Shown piece after piece: positions 46,830 through 56,976 of a stretch of DNA of 64,000 bases. The stretch comes from Thermomonospora echinospora. Its GTDB lineage: Bacteria; Actinomycetota; Actinomycetes; Streptosporangiales; Streptosporangiaceae. Both the position numbers and the translations under genes were made by a program. The stretch's first letter is position 1, and each line of letters starts with the position of its first letter. Below the pieces are notes generated by a model. It had not been told where the DNA came from, searched no databases, and saw only the letters and a program-made list of their open reading frames with translations. The stretch covers positions 310,001 through 374,000 of the forward strand of contig NZ_FNVO01000005.1 of NCBI RefSeq assembly GCF_900108175.1. The letters are read 5' to 3'.

Positions 46830-48050
46830 ATGCCCGAGGCCGTCATCGTCTCGACCGCCCGTTCGCCGATCGGACGCGCGTTCAAGGGGTCGCTGAAGGA
46901 TCTGCGCGCCGACCTCCTGACCGCGCAGATGGTCACCGCCGCGATGGCGAAGGTGCCGCAGCTGGGCGCCGACGACATCGACGACCTGCTGCTGGGCTGC
47001 GGGCTGCCCGGCGGCGAGCAGGGCTACAACATGGCCCGCGTGGTCTCGGTCCTGCTGGGCTGGGACCAGGTGCCCGGCGCGACGATCACCCGTTACTGCT
47101 CGTCCTCGCTGCAGACCACCCGGATGGCGATGCACGCGATCCGGGCGGGCGAGGCCGACGTGATCGTCTCGGCCGGGGTGGAGATGGTCAGCCGCTTCGC
47201 CAAGGGCAGCAGCGACGGCCTGCCCGACACCAAGAACGAGCTGTTCGCCGACTCCGAGGCGCGCAGCGCCAAGGCCGCCGAGGGCGGCGCCGGGGTCTGG
47301 CACGACCCGCGCGAGGACGGCCAGATCCCCGACGTCTACATCGCCATGGGGCAGACCGCCGAGAACGTGGCCTCGCTGCGCGGCGTCTCCCGGCAGGCCC
47401 AGGACGAGTTCGGTGTGCGCTCGCAGAACCTCGCCGAGAAGGCCCTGGCCAACGGGTTCTGGGAGCAGGACATCACCCCGGCGATCCTGCCCGACGGCAG
47501 CACCGTGACCAAGGACGACGGTCCCCGGCCCGGCACCACGCTGGAGAAGGTCAGCGGGCTCCAGCCGTCGTTCCGGCCGGATGGCACGGTGACCGCCGCC
47601 AACTGCTGCCCGCTCAACGACGGCGCCGCCGCGGTGATCGTGATGAGCGACACCAAGGCCGCCGAGCTGGGCATCACCCCGCTGGCGCGGATCGTGTCCA
47701 CCGGGGTCAGCGGGCTGTCCCCGGAGATCATGGGCCTGGGCCCGGTGGAGGCCTCCCGCCGGGCGCTGGCCCGGGCCGGCATGACCATCGACGACATCGA
47801 CCTGGTGGAGATCAACGAGGCGTTCGCCGCCCAGGTGCTGCCGTCCGCCGAGGACCTCGGCGTGGACATCGACAAGCTGAACGTCAACGGCGGCGCCATC
47901 GCGGTCGGCCACCCGTTCGGCATGACCGGTGCGCGGATCACCAGCACGCTGATCAACAGCCTGCGCTTCCACGACAAGCAGTTCGGGCTGGAGACCATGT
48001 GCGTGGGCGGCGGCCAGGGCATGGCCATGGTGCTCGAGCGCCTGAGCTGA
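46830..48050 (+). CDS. Acetyl-CoA C-acyltransferase (thiolase)
   Basis: A 406-residue thiolase. The nucleophile is C90 in RYCSSSLQTT, the His of GGAIAVGHPFGMTGAR and the second Cys of CVGGGQG complete the active site. It cleaves 3-oxoacyl-CoA to acetyl-CoA and a shortened acyl-CoA (fatty-acid beta-oxidation) or runs in reverse. No other beta-oxidation gene is adjacent. AAGGGAG precedes the ATG. By position it corresponds to FadA3 of M. tuberculosis (family memory). Confidence 0.93.
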   Translation: MPEAVIVSTARSPIGRAFKGSLKDLRADLLTAQMVTAAMAKVPQLGADDIDDLLLGCGLPGGEQGYNMARVVSVLLGWDQVPGATITRYCSSSLQTTRMAMHAIRAGEADVIVSAGVEMVSRFAKGSSDGLPDTKNELFADSEARSAKAAEGGAGVWHDPREDGQIPDVYIAMGQTAENVASLRGVSRQAQDEFGVRSQNLAEKALANGFWEQDITPAILPDGSTVTKDDGPRPGTTLEKVSGLQPSFRPDGTVTAANCCPLNDGAAAVIVMSDTKAAELGITPLARIVSTGVSGLSPEIMGLGPVEASRRALARAGMTIDDIDLVEINEAFAAQVLPSAEDLGVDIDKLNVNGGAIAVGHPFGMTGARITSTLINSLRFHDKQFGLETMCVGGGQGMAMVLERLS

Positions 48051-48090
48051 CGCCACGCCGCTGCCACCGGTCCGACGGGCCCGGCTCACC

Positions 48091-48121
48091 GAGGCGGCCC
48101 GTACGTCGTGCGGGCCGCCTC
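48091..48121 (+). terminator. Terminator hairpin after the thiolase gene
   Basis: 11-bp perfect stem GAGGCGGCCCG with a 9-base loop, 40 bases after the stop. Confidence 0.7.
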
Positions 48122-48236
48122 GCCGTCACCAAGAATGATCTACGTTACGGATTGGATAGGTCCCCGTTAGGGGGTTGTCACTTTGTGAGCCGTGTTGCAG
48201 AGTCAACAGGAAGAGCCCTGCGACCTGGAGGTGCCG

Positions 48237-48464
48237 ATGTCACTGAGCCACTCGCCGGAAACGCACACCAAGCTCCTCGCGCGCATCCCAGCGGTCACGG
48301 GACGTGACCTCCCCGAGTGGTTCGAGACCATCGAGAACGGGCCGTCGTTCCTGCGCTGCACGGAACGTTCACACTGGCTGGCCGACGAGCACGGGATCTC
48401 GCACGGCTACGCCACCGCCCTCGTCCGGGAGCACGAGCGCACCCGGCGCCTGCGTCACTACTAG
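48237..48464 (+). CDS. Small DUF4287 protein
   Basis: A 75-residue helical protein with LPEWFETIENG and WLADEHGISHGYATALVREH, matching DUF4287, a domain of unknown function often found alone or beside DUF5655. ATG at 48237 follows GGAGG at 48227-48231; an in-frame start at 48192 lacks such a site. The 186-bp stretch before it contains the thiolase terminator and an AT-richer promoter-like part around TACGTTACGGATTGG. Confidence 0.85.
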   Translation: MSLSHSPETHTKLLARIPAVTGRDLPEWFETIENGPSFLRCTERSHWLADEHGISHGYATALVREHERTRRLRHY

Positions 48465-48485
48465 CGCGGGCGTGCCCCGCCGCGG

Positions 48486-48530
48486 ACATGAGTCGGCCCC
48501 CGCCGGATTCCGGCGGGGGCCGACTCATGT
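48486..48530. terminator. Perfect 21-bp hairpin between convergent genes
   Basis: 48486-48506 pairs without mismatch to 48510-48530, loop ATT. It starts 22 bases after the DUF4287 stop and 39 bases from the end of the convergent BI-1 gene, so it serves both as terminator. Confidence 0.85.
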
Positions 48531-48568
48531 CACCTCGCGAGTGTCGCCTCGCGAGCCGGTCGCGCGGG

Positions 48569-49354
48569 CTAGTCGCGGAAGTACGACAGCAGCCGCAGCA
48601 GCTCCAGGTAGATCCACACCAGGCTCAGCACCAGGCCGAACGCGCAGTACCAGGCGAACTTCTCCGGGGCCCCGGCGCGCACCCCCTGCTCGATGGTGTC
48701 GAAGTCCAGCAGCAGGAAGAAGCAGCCGAGCAGGATCGCCACCACGCTGAAGGTGATGCCCATCGGGCCGTTCTCCCGGATCCCGATGCCGGTGTCGTTG
48801 AACAGCGAGATGACCAGGTTGACCAGCATCAGGCCGACCATGGCGAAACCGGCGGCGACGACGAACCGGGTCAGCTTGGGCGTCACCCGGATGACGTGCA
48901 GCGAGTGCACCGCCAGCATCGCGGCGAACGCCAGCGCGGTGCCGATCACCGCCTGGAGGACCACTCCGCTGTAGAGCGTCTCGTAGTAGTGGCTGATCGC
49001 GCCCACACCGACGCCGTACAGACCGGCGAACGCCAGCACGAGCGGCGCGTTGGCCTTCTGCCCGAAGCTGATGAACATCGCCAGCCCGAACTGCAGCAGG
49101 AAGGCGACCACGGCCACCGCCAGCGCCGTCTGCAGCGGGACGAACGCCCAGGTCAGCGCTCCGGTCAACACCAGGGTGCCCAGCGCCAGGAAGCTCTTGA
49201 CGACCACGTCGTCGTAGGTCATCGTGCGCTGCGCCGGCGGCGTGTACGCCGGCTGGTTGTACATGTCCTGCAACATCTGCGGGGTGGGCGCCTGCCCCTG
49301 ACCCATGTGCTGGCCGAAGCGGTCGCTCCGGAAGGCGGGGTTCCGGCTGTCCAT
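48569..49354 (-). CDS. Bax inhibitor-1/YccA-family membrane protein
   Basis: A 261-residue protein with a hydrophilic 45-residue N-terminus rich in Gln, Met and Pro, then seven hydrophobic helices from VVVKSFLALGTLVLTGAL to the last ones (FFLLLDFDTIEQGV, then AFGLVLSLVWIYLELLRLL). The di-aspartyl-type motif region LLLDFDTIEQG and the end LRLLSYFRD are typical of bacterial BI-1 proteins, which form pH-sensitive calcium leak channels in characterised members. ATG at 49354 follows GGAGGCC. The tRNA gene lies upstream on the same strand. Confidence 0.92.
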   Translation of the reverse strand: MDSRNPAFRSDRFGQHMGQGQAPTPQMLQDMYNQPAYTPPAQRTMTYDDVVVKSFLALGTLVLTGALTWAFVPLQTALAVAVVAFLLQFGLAMFISFGQKANAPLVLAFAGLYGVGVGAISHYYETLYSGVVLQAVIGTALAFAAMLAVHSLHVIRVTPKLTRFVVAAGFAMVGLMLVNLVISLFNDTGIGIRENGPMGITFSVVAILLGCFFLLLDFDTIEQGVRAGAPEKFAWYCAFGLVLSLVWIYLELLRLLSYFRD

Positions 49355-49444
49355 GTTGGCCTCCGAACTACACAGTCGTTCGACAAGTGTAGACGTCGCA
49401 GCGGCCCGCAGAGTTCCCGGGACGTGACGGGTCGGTATCGATGC

Positions 49445-49521
49445 TGGTGCCCCCGGTCGGATTCGAACCGACACCAAAGGCCCTTTTAGGGGGCCCGCCT
49501 CTCCCGTTGGGCCACGGGGGC
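49445..49521 (-). tRNA. tRNA-like gene with CCTAAAA anticodon loop (UAA), CCA encoded
   Basis: Minus strand: 7-bp acceptor stem GCCCCCG / CGGGGGC, a D arm with AACGGGA loop and only three clear pairs, a 5-bp anticodon stem GGCCC / GGGCC with loop CCTAAAA, a 6-base variable region, T arm GTCGG-TTCGAAT-CCGAC and encoded ACCA. The loop puts UAA at 34-36 but C, not U, at 33. UAA would read leucine UUA codons, yet bacterial tRNA-Leu has a long variable arm, missing here. The gene class (tRNA) is secure; identity and function are not. TAGGCT 6 bases upstream may be its -10 box. Confidence 0.8.
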
Positions 49522-49646
49522 GGCGCCAGCCTATCGAAACCGACGGGAAAGAAACGCGCTCCGATATTGGACCGAGACCGGCTTTTGCCCATTCCGGGTC
49601 CAGCTATTTCCTAAAGCCTGGCGAGTCCCCGCAATTCACCCACGTT

Positions 49647-49667
49647 CCGGGGCCGGCGAAGGCCCGG
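49647..49667 (-). terminator. Imperfect GC hairpin after the methyltransferase gene
   Basis: GGGCC and GGCCC pair around GGCGAA with further flanking C/G pairs. The remaining 49522-49646 is AT-richer and probably holds the tRNA promoter. Confidence 0.4.
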
Positions 49668-49677
49668 CGACACGCCC

Positions 49678-50991
49678 TCACCGTCCGGCGCCGTGCACCG
49701 CCAGCGCGTCCACCAGGCTCTCCCCCGCCCGGCCGTCCCGGTCGCGGCGTACGGCGTAGATCTCGTGCACGCCGATCCGGCCGCTCTCGCAGGCCAGCGC
49801 CGAGGCGGCCAGGTACAGCAGCCACACCCGGGCCCGGCCGGGGCTGGCCAGCTCACCGGCCTCGGTCCAGTGCCGGCGCAGGCCGGCCGCCCACGAGCGC
49901 AGCGTGCGGGCGTAGTGCTCGCGCAGCGCGGTGACCCCGCGCACCTCCAGCCCGGCCTCCTCCAGCAGCGAGACCACCTCGCCGAGCGGGCGCAGCTCAC
50001 CGTCCTCGGGGAACATGTAGCTGGTGGTGAACGTGCGACGCACGTGGTGCGGGCCGGGCCTGCGCAGGGTCTGCTGCACCAGCAACCGCCCGCCGGGGGC
50101 CAGCAGCTCGTACAGCCGGGCGGCGGGCAGCGCGGCCGAGCCGACCCCGCCGCCGAGGTCGGCGCCGCCCAGCCCCACGATCGCGTCGTACGGGCCGTCG
50201 CCCGCCGCGGTCAGGTCGCCCAGCCGCGGCTCCACCCGGTCCGACAGCCCCTCCTCCGCCGCGCGCCGCCGGATGTGGTCGGCCTGGGCCCGGGACCGGA
50301 CGAGGCCGACCACGCGCACCGGCTCCCGCGTGGCGGCGTGGAAGGCGAACGCGCCCCATCCGCAGTTCAGGTCGAGTACCCGGGCCCCAGGGAAGAGGCC
50401 GAGCCGGGAGGTAACGGCCTCGCGCATCGCGCGCTGGGCCTCGTCGAGGTCCCGGGCACCCTCCCAGTCGCCACAACCGTAGGCCAGGCTGTCCCCCAGC
50501 AGCAGCCGGAAGAAGGCCGCCGACTCCCCGAACGGCCCGGCCAAGCCGGGATTGTCGGTGTGACGCCCGGTGGGGAACTCCTCGGGCGGCGGCTTGGGCT
50601 CGGGGCCGACCGCGCCGAGCATCACGGCGGTGCGCACGATCTCGCGCTTGTCGTCGCTGCCCAGCCGGATCGGCTCGTCCCCGTGCCGCATCACCCGCTG
50701 GACGGCGCCCAGCGCGGCGAAGATGTCGCCCTCGATGTCCAGCTCACCGGCCACGTAGGCACGCACCAGGCCCATCTCGCCGGGCTTCCACAGCATCCGG
50801 CGCAGCGCCCGCCGGTGCCGGATCACGAACGTCGGGGCCGTGTCCGGGCCGATCGAGCTGCCGTCCCAGGCCCGTACCCTGATCGGCAGCTCGGCCGCCG
50901 CGACCTGCGCGTCCCGGTCCCCGGAGTGCTCCGGGCCGAGCAGGATCCTGGTGAGCAGCGGCGCGAGCCGTGGGGCGACACCGTCCTGCAT
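49678..50991 (-). CDS. Cyclopropane-fatty-acid-synthase-family methyltransferase
   Basis: A 437-residue protein whose C-terminal 260 residues match Cfa-type SAM methyltransferases acting on lipid acyl chains: SAM motif VLDLNCGWGAFAFHAA, the substrate-side YMFPEDGELRPLGEV and the end block REHYARTLRSWAAGLR. The N-terminal 150 residues (RVRAWDGSSIGPD, VRAYVAGELDIEGD) are the usual lipid-binding lead. It would methylate or cyclopropanate membrane fatty acids. GGGAGGTGGG precedes the ATG. Only 18 bp separate it from the NDH-2 gene upstream, so they probably form an operon. Confidence 0.88.
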   Translation of the reverse strand: MQDGVAPRLAPLLTRILLGPEHSGDRDAQVAAAELPIRVRAWDGSSIGPDTAPTFVIRHRRALRRMLWKPGEMGLVRAYVAGELDIEGDIFAALGAVQRVMRHGDEPIRLGSDDKREIVRTAVMLGAVGPEPKPPPEEFPTGRHTDNPGLAGPFGESAAFFRLLLGDSLAYGCGDWEGARDLDEAQRAMREAVTSRLGLFPGARVLDLNCGWGAFAFHAATREPVRVVGLVRSRAQADHIRRRAAEEGLSDRVEPRLGDLTAAGDGPYDAIVGLGGADLGGGVGSAALPAARLYELLAPGGRLLVQQTLRRPGPHHVRRTFTTSYMFPEDGELRPLGEVVSLLEEAGLEVRGVTALREHYARTLRSWAAGLRRHWTEAGELASPGRARVWLLYLAASALACESGRIGVHEIYAVRRDRDGRAGESLVDALAVHGAGR

Positions 50992-51009
50992 GCCAGGCCC
51001 ACCTCCCTG

Positions 51010-52374
51010 TCATCGCTGGAGGGATGCCTCGCGCCGGCCGGTGGCCAGCGCGAACTCCTCCCGTGGACGATGGATCTCGCCCATCGAGACGATCTCACGG
51101 CGGAAGAACGTCGAGAGCGTCCAGTCCGCGGTCACCCGGGCCTTGCGATTGATCGTCGGCATCCGCGACAAATGGTATGTGCGGTGCAGGAACCAGGCGG
51201 GGAACCCCCGCAACTTCGTGCCGTAGACGTTCGCCACACCCTTGTACAGCCCCAGGCTCGCCACCGAGCCGACGTAGGCGTGCCGGTACGGCTGCCGTGG
51301 CTGACCCCGCAGGTCGGCCACGAGGTTGTCGGCCAGTCGGCGGGCCTGCCGGACCGCGTGCTGGGCGTTGGGCGCGCAGTACTGGCCGGGTTTGGTGAGA
51401 TCGGGCACCGCCGCGTTGTCCCCGGCGGAGTAGACGCCCTCGACGCCCTCCACCACCAGTTCGGCGGTGACCTTGAGCCGTCCCCGCTCGTCCAGCGGGA
51501 GGCTGGTGGCGGCCAGCACCGGGTTGGGCTTGACCCCGGCGGTCCACACCAGCGTGCCGGACTCGAACTCCTCGCCGTCACTGAGCACGATGGTGCCGTC
51601 CTCGGCGGACTTGAGCTGGGTGCCGAGCTTGACCTCGATGCCGCGGCGGCGCAGCGTCTCCACCGTCCACCGCCCCATCTCCTCGCCGACCTCGGGCAGG
51701 ATCCGCCCGGTGGCCTCGACCAGGACCCAGCGCATGTCGCCGGGCGTGATGGCGGGGTACCACTTGCAGGCGTCGCGGGCCATGTCCTCCAGTTCGCCCA
51801 GCGCCTCCACCCCGGCGTAGCCGCCGCCGACGAAGACGAACGTCAGGGTCCGGCGGCGGACCCGCTCGTCCTCGCTGGACGCCGCGATGTCCATCTGGGC
51901 GAGGACGTGGTTGCGCAGGTAGATGGCTTCGCCGAGGGTCTTGAAGCCGATGCCGCACTCGCTCAGGCCAGGGATCGGCAGCGTCTTGGAGACCGAGCCG
52001 AGGGCCACCACCAGCCGGTCGTAGGTCAGCTCCCGCTCGCCGTCCGCCATCAGTTCGGCGCCCACCACCCGGACCCTGGCCCGCCGCGCGGCGTGGTCGA
52101 TGCTCAGCACGCGGCCGTTGAGGATGGTGCAGCGGTTGAGCACCCGGCGCAGCGGGGCGACCACATGTCGGGGCTCCAGGTTGCCGGCCGCCGCCTCGGG
52201 CAGGAACGGCTGGTAGGTCATGTAGGACTGGGGGTCGATGACGGTGATGTGCACCTGGCCTCGGGAGATCTCACGGCGGAGCTTGCGTTGCAGCCGCAGG
52301 GCGGTGTACATGCCGACGTAGCCGCCGCCGACGATCAGCACTCGGGTGGTCTTTCGCGCGTTCGTAGCAGGCAT
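51010..52374 (-). CDS. ndh: Type II NADH dehydrogenase (NDH-2-like flavoprotein)
   Basis: A 454-residue FAD protein with two dinucleotide folds: RVLIVGGGYVGMYTALRL and TFVFVGGGYAGVEALGEL, the quinone-side motif YMTYQPFLPEAAAGNLEP and QYCAPNAQHAVRQA. NDH-2 passes electrons from NADH to menaquinone without pumping protons. The C-terminal amphipathic part attaches to the membrane. It is upstream of, and probably co-transcribed with, the CFA-like methyltransferase. The ribosome site (CGGAG) is moderate. Confidence 0.9.
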   Translation of the reverse strand: MPATNARKTTRVLIVGGGYVGMYTALRLQRKLRREISRGQVHITVIDPQSYMTYQPFLPEAAAGNLEPRHVVAPLRRVLNRCTILNGRVLSIDHAARRARVRVVGAELMADGERELTYDRLVVALGSVSKTLPIPGLSECGIGFKTLGEAIYLRNHVLAQMDIAASSEDERVRRRTLTFVFVGGGYAGVEALGELEDMARDACKWYPAITPGDMRWVLVEATGRILPEVGEEMGRWTVETLRRRGIEVKLGTQLKSAEDGTIVLSDGEEFESGTLVWTAGVKPNPVLAATSLPLDERGRLKVTAELVVEGVEGVYSAGDNAAVPDLTKPGQYCAPNAQHAVRQARRLADNLVADLRGQPRQPYRHAYVGSVASLGLYKGVANVYGTKLRGFPAWFLHRTYHLSRMPTINRKARVTADWTLSTFFRREIVSMGEIHRPREEFALATGRREASLQR

Positions 52375-52528
52375 GGGGCTCCGGTACCCGCAACCACCGG
52401 CCTCATCCGCACCGGGACCGCGCTCCCGCCGCCGGGGGCGGCGTCCGGATCTTCACAGAAAAACCAGGAGTTCCTCCGAACCCCGGGCCCCGCATCGGCA
52501 TCTCACCTCGTGTACGGGGAGCGTCGGC

Positions 52529-52584
52529 GGGTCAGGGCCCGACGGGGGCCTCAGCGGCCACGCCGCTGGGCAAGGCCCTGACCC
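52529..52584. terminator. Nested hairpin in the gap downstream of the UDG gene
   Basis: Outer 11-bp stem GGGTCAGGGCC / GGCCCTGACCC and an inner 6-bp stem CAGCGG / CCGCTG. The gap 52375-52640 holds nothing else that I can name; the NDH-2 promoter should be in its left part. Confidence 0.5.
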
Positions 52585-52640
52585 GGCCCGCACCACGGGC
52601 CAGACCGGCCGCTCCCCCGGGTTCCCGGCGGTTTCCGGCG

Positions 52641-53474
52641 CTAGGCGGCCGGCGGGTCCGCCAGATCACGGGCCCGGGTGAACACCGCGTCGAGCATCTC
52701 CTCGGTGACCCGGCCGGTGAAGGTGTTCTGCTGGCTCGGGTGGTAGCAGCCCAGCAGCGTCACCGGTCCCGGCCCCGATCCCGCGGGCGGGGTCAGTTCC
52801 ACCTCCACGCCGTGGCCGAACGGGGGGCGCGGCCGAGGCACCTCGTATCCCGCCTTCTTCAGCGCCGGCCACACGCCCTGCCAGGCGTACCCGCCCAGGG
52901 CCACGATCGCCCGTACCCTCGGGGCCACCTCCGCCACCTCGTGTTCCAGCCAGGGCAGGCAGGTGGCGCGCTCGGCCGGGGTGGGCTTGTTGTCGGGAGG
53001 GGCGCAGCGCACCGTGGCCACCACCCGCGTGCCCAGCAGGCGCTGCCCGTCCGCGGCGTGGACACTGGTGGGCTGCGCCGCCAGACCCACCCGGTGCAGC
53101 GATGCGAACAGCCAGTCGCCGCTGCGGTCACCGGTGAAGATCCGCCCGGTGCGGTTGCCGCCGTGCGCCGCCGGGGCCAGCCCGACGATCAGGACGCGCG
53201 GCCGCTCCTCGCCCCAGCCGGGGATGGGCCGTCCCCAGTACTCCTGGTCGGCGAACGCCCGGCGCCGCTCGACCGCCACCCGCTCGCGCCACTCCACCAG
53301 CCGGGGGCAGGCCCGGCACACCGACTCGCGGGCGCACAACTCGTGCAGCGTCGGCGCCCGGTCGGCCAGTTCCCGTACCTCCTGCGGGGTGCGGGCGACG
53401 GGCGTGCCGGGGGTCGCCGGGTCACCCGGCCATCCGCTGCCCGGCGGGACGAAGGGGGCGTTCACGGTGGTCAC
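52641..53474 (-). CDS. Family 5 (UdgB-type) uracil-DNA glycosylase
   Basis: A 277-residue iron-sulfur DNA repair enzyme removing uracil and other deaminated bases. Cluster cysteines lie in [11 protein letters not shown] with further ones in [12 protein letters not shown] and [10 protein letters not shown]; active-site motif 1 is [14 protein letters not shown] and motif 2 is HPSQQN. The Asn/Asp-free motif 1 (APAAHG) is typical of family 5 rather than family 4. Valuable in a GC-rich genome where cytosine deamination is frequent. Begins GTG at 53474. Confidence 0.92.
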   Translation of the reverse strand: MTTVNAPFVPPGSGWPGDPATPGTPVARTPQEVRELADRAPTLHELCARESVCRACPRLVEWRERVAVERRRAFADQEYWGRPIPGWGEERPRVLIVGLAPAAHGGNRTGRIFTGDRSGDWLFASLHRVGLAAQPTSVHAADGQRLLGTRVVATVRCAPPDNKPTPAERATCLPWLEHEVAEVAPRVRAIVALGGYAWQGVWPALKKAGYEVPRPRPPFGHGVEVELTPPAGSGPGPVTLLGCYHPSQQNTFTGRVTEEMLDAVFTRARDLADPPAA

Positions 53475-53510
53475 GGCCCGATCCTCGCACAGCCCCTGCC
53501 CGGCCCGCCG

Positions 53511-53540
53511 GTCGGATGGGGCCGGATGGGGCCGGATGGG
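53511..53540. repeat. Three tandem 10-bp repeats
   Basis: GTCGGATGGG, GCCGGATGGG and GCCGGATGGG follow one another, 37-66 bp before the start of the UDG gene and 11 bp after the stop of ppx. The period equals one helical turn; could be a binding array or chance slippage. Confidence 0.7.
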
Positions 53541-53550
53541 ATCGTTCCGG

Positions 53551-54477
53551 TCAGGCCAGCGACCAGGCGATGCCGTCGAGGATGTCGTGCTCGCTGACCA
53601 CCACGGCGCCGAAGCCGTACTCGCGCATGATCCGGTCGAGGATCAGGGCGCCCATGCCGATCACGTCGACCCGGCCGGGGTGCATGACGCCGACCGCCGC
53701 CCGCTCGTCGTGGGACATGTGCAGCAGGTCGCGGGTGACCTCGTGGACCTGCGAGGCGGTGATGCGGGACAGGTGGATGCGCGCCGGGTCGTACTCGGTC
53801 AGCCCGAGCGCCATCCCGGCCACGGTGGTGACCGAGCCGGCCAGGCCGACCAGCGTGCGCGCCTCGTCCACCGGCACGCGTCGCCGGACGTCGGCCAGCG
53901 CGCCGTCGATGTCGGCCACCGCGGCGGCGATGCGCTCCGGGCTGGGCGGCGCGCCACCGGTGTCGCGCACGTGCCGCTCGGTCATCCGTACGCAGCCGAT
54001 GTCCACCGAACGGGACGCCTGCGCGTGGGAGGAGCCCAGCACGAACTCCGTCGATCCGCCGCCGATGTCCACCACCAGGTAGGGGCGCGGCGGGCGCAGC
54101 TCGGCCAGCTCGCGGGTGGCGCCGAGGAACGACAGCTCGGCCTCCTCCTCACCGGTGACGACCTCCGGCTGCACGCCGAAGATGTCCACCACCCCGGCGA
54201 CGAAGTCGGCCCGGTTGGCCGCGTCGCGGGTGGCGCTGGTGGCCACCACCCGGGTGCTCTCGGCGCCGTGCACGTCGATGAGCTTGGCGTAGGCGCGCAT
54301 CGCGGTGAACGTGCGCTCCAGCGCCTGCGGCGCCAGCCGCCCGGTCTCGTCCACGCCCTCGCCCAGCCGGACGATCTCCATCCGGCGTTCCAGGTCGGTG
54401 AGCCTGCCGTCGGCGATGTCGGCGATCAGCAGCCGGACCGAGTTGGTCCCGCAGTCCACGGCCGCCACCCGGGTCAT
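53551..54477 (-). CDS. ppx: Ppx/GppA-family exopolyphosphatase
   Basis: A 308-residue protein of the actin-like ATPase fold: phosphate loop [13 protein letters not shown], then [15 protein letters not shown] and a helical C-terminus. It hydrolyses polyphosphate ends or pppGpp; the short form without the C-terminal HD domain is like mycobacterial Ppx2/Rv1026. ATG at 54477 overlaps the DUF501 stop by 4 bp (ATGA), so translation is coupled. Confidence 0.92.
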   Translation of the reverse strand: MTRVAAVDCGTNSVRLLIADIADGRLTDLERRMEIVRLGEGVDETGRLAPQALERTFTAMRAYAKLIDVHGAESTRVVATSATRDAANRADFVAGVVDIFGVQPEVVTGEEEAELSFLGATRELAELRPPRPYLVVDIGGGSTEFVLGSSHAQASRSVDIGCVRMTERHVRDTGGAPPSPERIAAAVADIDGALADVRRRVPVDEARTLVGLAGSVTTVAGMALGLTEYDPARIHLSRITASQVHEVTRDLLHMSHDERAAVGVMHPGRVDVIGMGALILDRIMREYGFGAVVVSEHDILDGIAWSLA

Positions 54478-55031
54478 CGGGCCTCCTCGGTCTGTACGCA
54501 GGGTCCTTCGCACCACCAGTCGGGCAGCGCGTCCAGCGCCTCCCGGCCGAACGGGTTGACGCCCGGCACGGCCAGCTCGTGGCCGACCAGGGCGTGCAGG
54601 CATTTGACCCGCTCGGGCATGCCGCCGGCGCTCTGGGTGCCCGGCGGGAGCGGCTCGACACCCTCGTCCCGGGCCGCCTCGGCACGGCGGCGCAGGTAGT
54701 CGTCATGGGCGGCGCGGTAGCGGGCGGCCAGGTCCGGGTCGGTGGCCAGCCGCTCCTGCATCCGGCGCATCAGCCCGCTCGCCTCCAGGGTGCCGATGGC
54801 CGAGGCCGCCTTGGGGCAGGTCAGGTAGAACAGGGTCGGGAAGGGCGTGCCGCCGGGCAGCCGCGGGGTGGTCTCGATCACGTCGGGCAGCCCGCACGGG
54901 CAGCGGTGGGCCACCGCGCGCACCCCGCGCGGCTGTCGTCCCAGCTGCGCGGCGACGGCGGCCAGGTCGGCGCGCCGGACCGGCTCACCCGGGCCGCGGC
55001 CGCCGGGTTCGCCCTCGGGTCGCTCGCTCAA
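54474..55031 (-). CDS. DUF501 protein
   Basis: A 185-residue protein with RCPCGLPDVIETTPRLPGGTPFPTLFYLTCP, a Cys-rich signature of DUF501, and later RVKCLHALVGHELAVPG with WWCEGPC. Conserved cysteines suggest metal binding. Function unknown. The family sits between ftsB-like and ppx genes across actinobacteria (compare Rv1025). TTG at 55031 follows GAGGAAGG; no better start is in frame. Confidence 0.9.
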   Translation of the reverse strand: MSERPEGEPGGRGPGEPVRRADLAAVAAQLGRQPRGVRAVAHRCPCGLPDVIETTPRLPGGTPFPTLFYLTCPKAASAIGTLEASGLMRRMQERLATDPDLAARYRAAHDDYLRRRAEAARDEGVEPLPPGTQSAGGMPERVKCLHALVGHELAVPGVNPFGREALDALPDWWCEGPCVQTEEAR

Positions 55032-55054
55032 GCCTTCCTCACAATCGCGCCGGG

Positions 55055-55480
55055 TCAGCGGCCGTCGGCGGTCTCCACCGACCGCCACAGCGTCTGGTAC
55101 CACGGCGGCCGCTGCCGTGCGCCGGGCTGCTGCGGGCGGTCGTCACCGCCGCCGCCGTCCAGCACGACGAAGCACTTCTCCCCCGGCATGCAGTAGTGCA
55201 GCCGCCGCCGGGCCTCCTGTTTAATGTACGACTCGTCGGCCAGCCGCTTCTGGTGGCGCTGCAGCCGCTCTACCTGCTGCTGGGCCAGGCGCTCCTGGTG
55301 CCGCAGCTCGGCGATCTCCTGGCGCTGGGCGATGTACTCGCGCACCGGATAGGCCAGGGTCAGCGCGATAGCGCACACCACCAGCGCCAGGATGGCCGCA
55401 CGGCCGGTCAGATGGCCGCCGCCGGGCCGCCGGGACGCGGGGCGTCCGGCGGCCGGCGAGGGACTACGCTCGCCCGGCAC
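55055..55480 (-). CDS. FtsB/DivIC-family septum protein
   Basis: About 141 residues: a basic Pro/Arg-rich inner part, one membrane helix (AAILALVVCAIALTLAYPV), then a coiled coil (REYIAQRQEIAELRHQERL to QRHQKRL) and a conserved block (DESYIKQEARRRLHYCMPGEK). It is expected to act with FtsL and FtsQ in the divisome. GTG at 55480 was chosen because it does not overlap eno; GTG at 55528 is open but overlaps eno by 38 bp. The eno-ftsB-like order is common in this phylum. Confidence 0.88.
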   Translation of the reverse strand: MPGERSPSPAAGRPASRRPGGGHLTGRAAILALVVCAIALTLAYPVREYIAQRQEIAELRHQERLAQQQVERLQRHQKRLADESYIKQEARRRLHYCMPGEKCFVVLDGGGGDDRPQQPGARQRPPWYQTLWRSVETADGR

Positions 55481-55490
55481 GGCGGGGCGG

Positions 55491-56777
<1,287 letters not shown>

Positions 56778-56943
56778 TCACTCCCTGGTGATGACGGCTG
56801 AGCTGTTCCTCCCAGAGCCTAGCCGGGGCCCCTCGGCGCCGACCAACTGGCACGCCGCTCCCGGCATATCAGGCGCCACCGACCAATCCGCGTTATCGAT
56901 CCGTGTCCGGCGAGCGACTTGACCTAATCCCTATCGATATTGT

Positions 56944-56976
56944 CTACTACTCGCGGCTAACCGACATGATTAGTAG
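56944..56976 (+). promoter_or_regulatory. CTACTA/TAGTAG inverted repeat before the ABC operon
   Basis: CTACTA (56944-56949) and TAGTAG (56971-56976) flank 21 bp; GGGAA, used as ribosome site, overlaps the right arm. The ATTAGTAGGGA-type element near starts of sulfur-assimilation operons is my recollection from actinomycetes; treat the link as inference. Confidence 0.4.
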
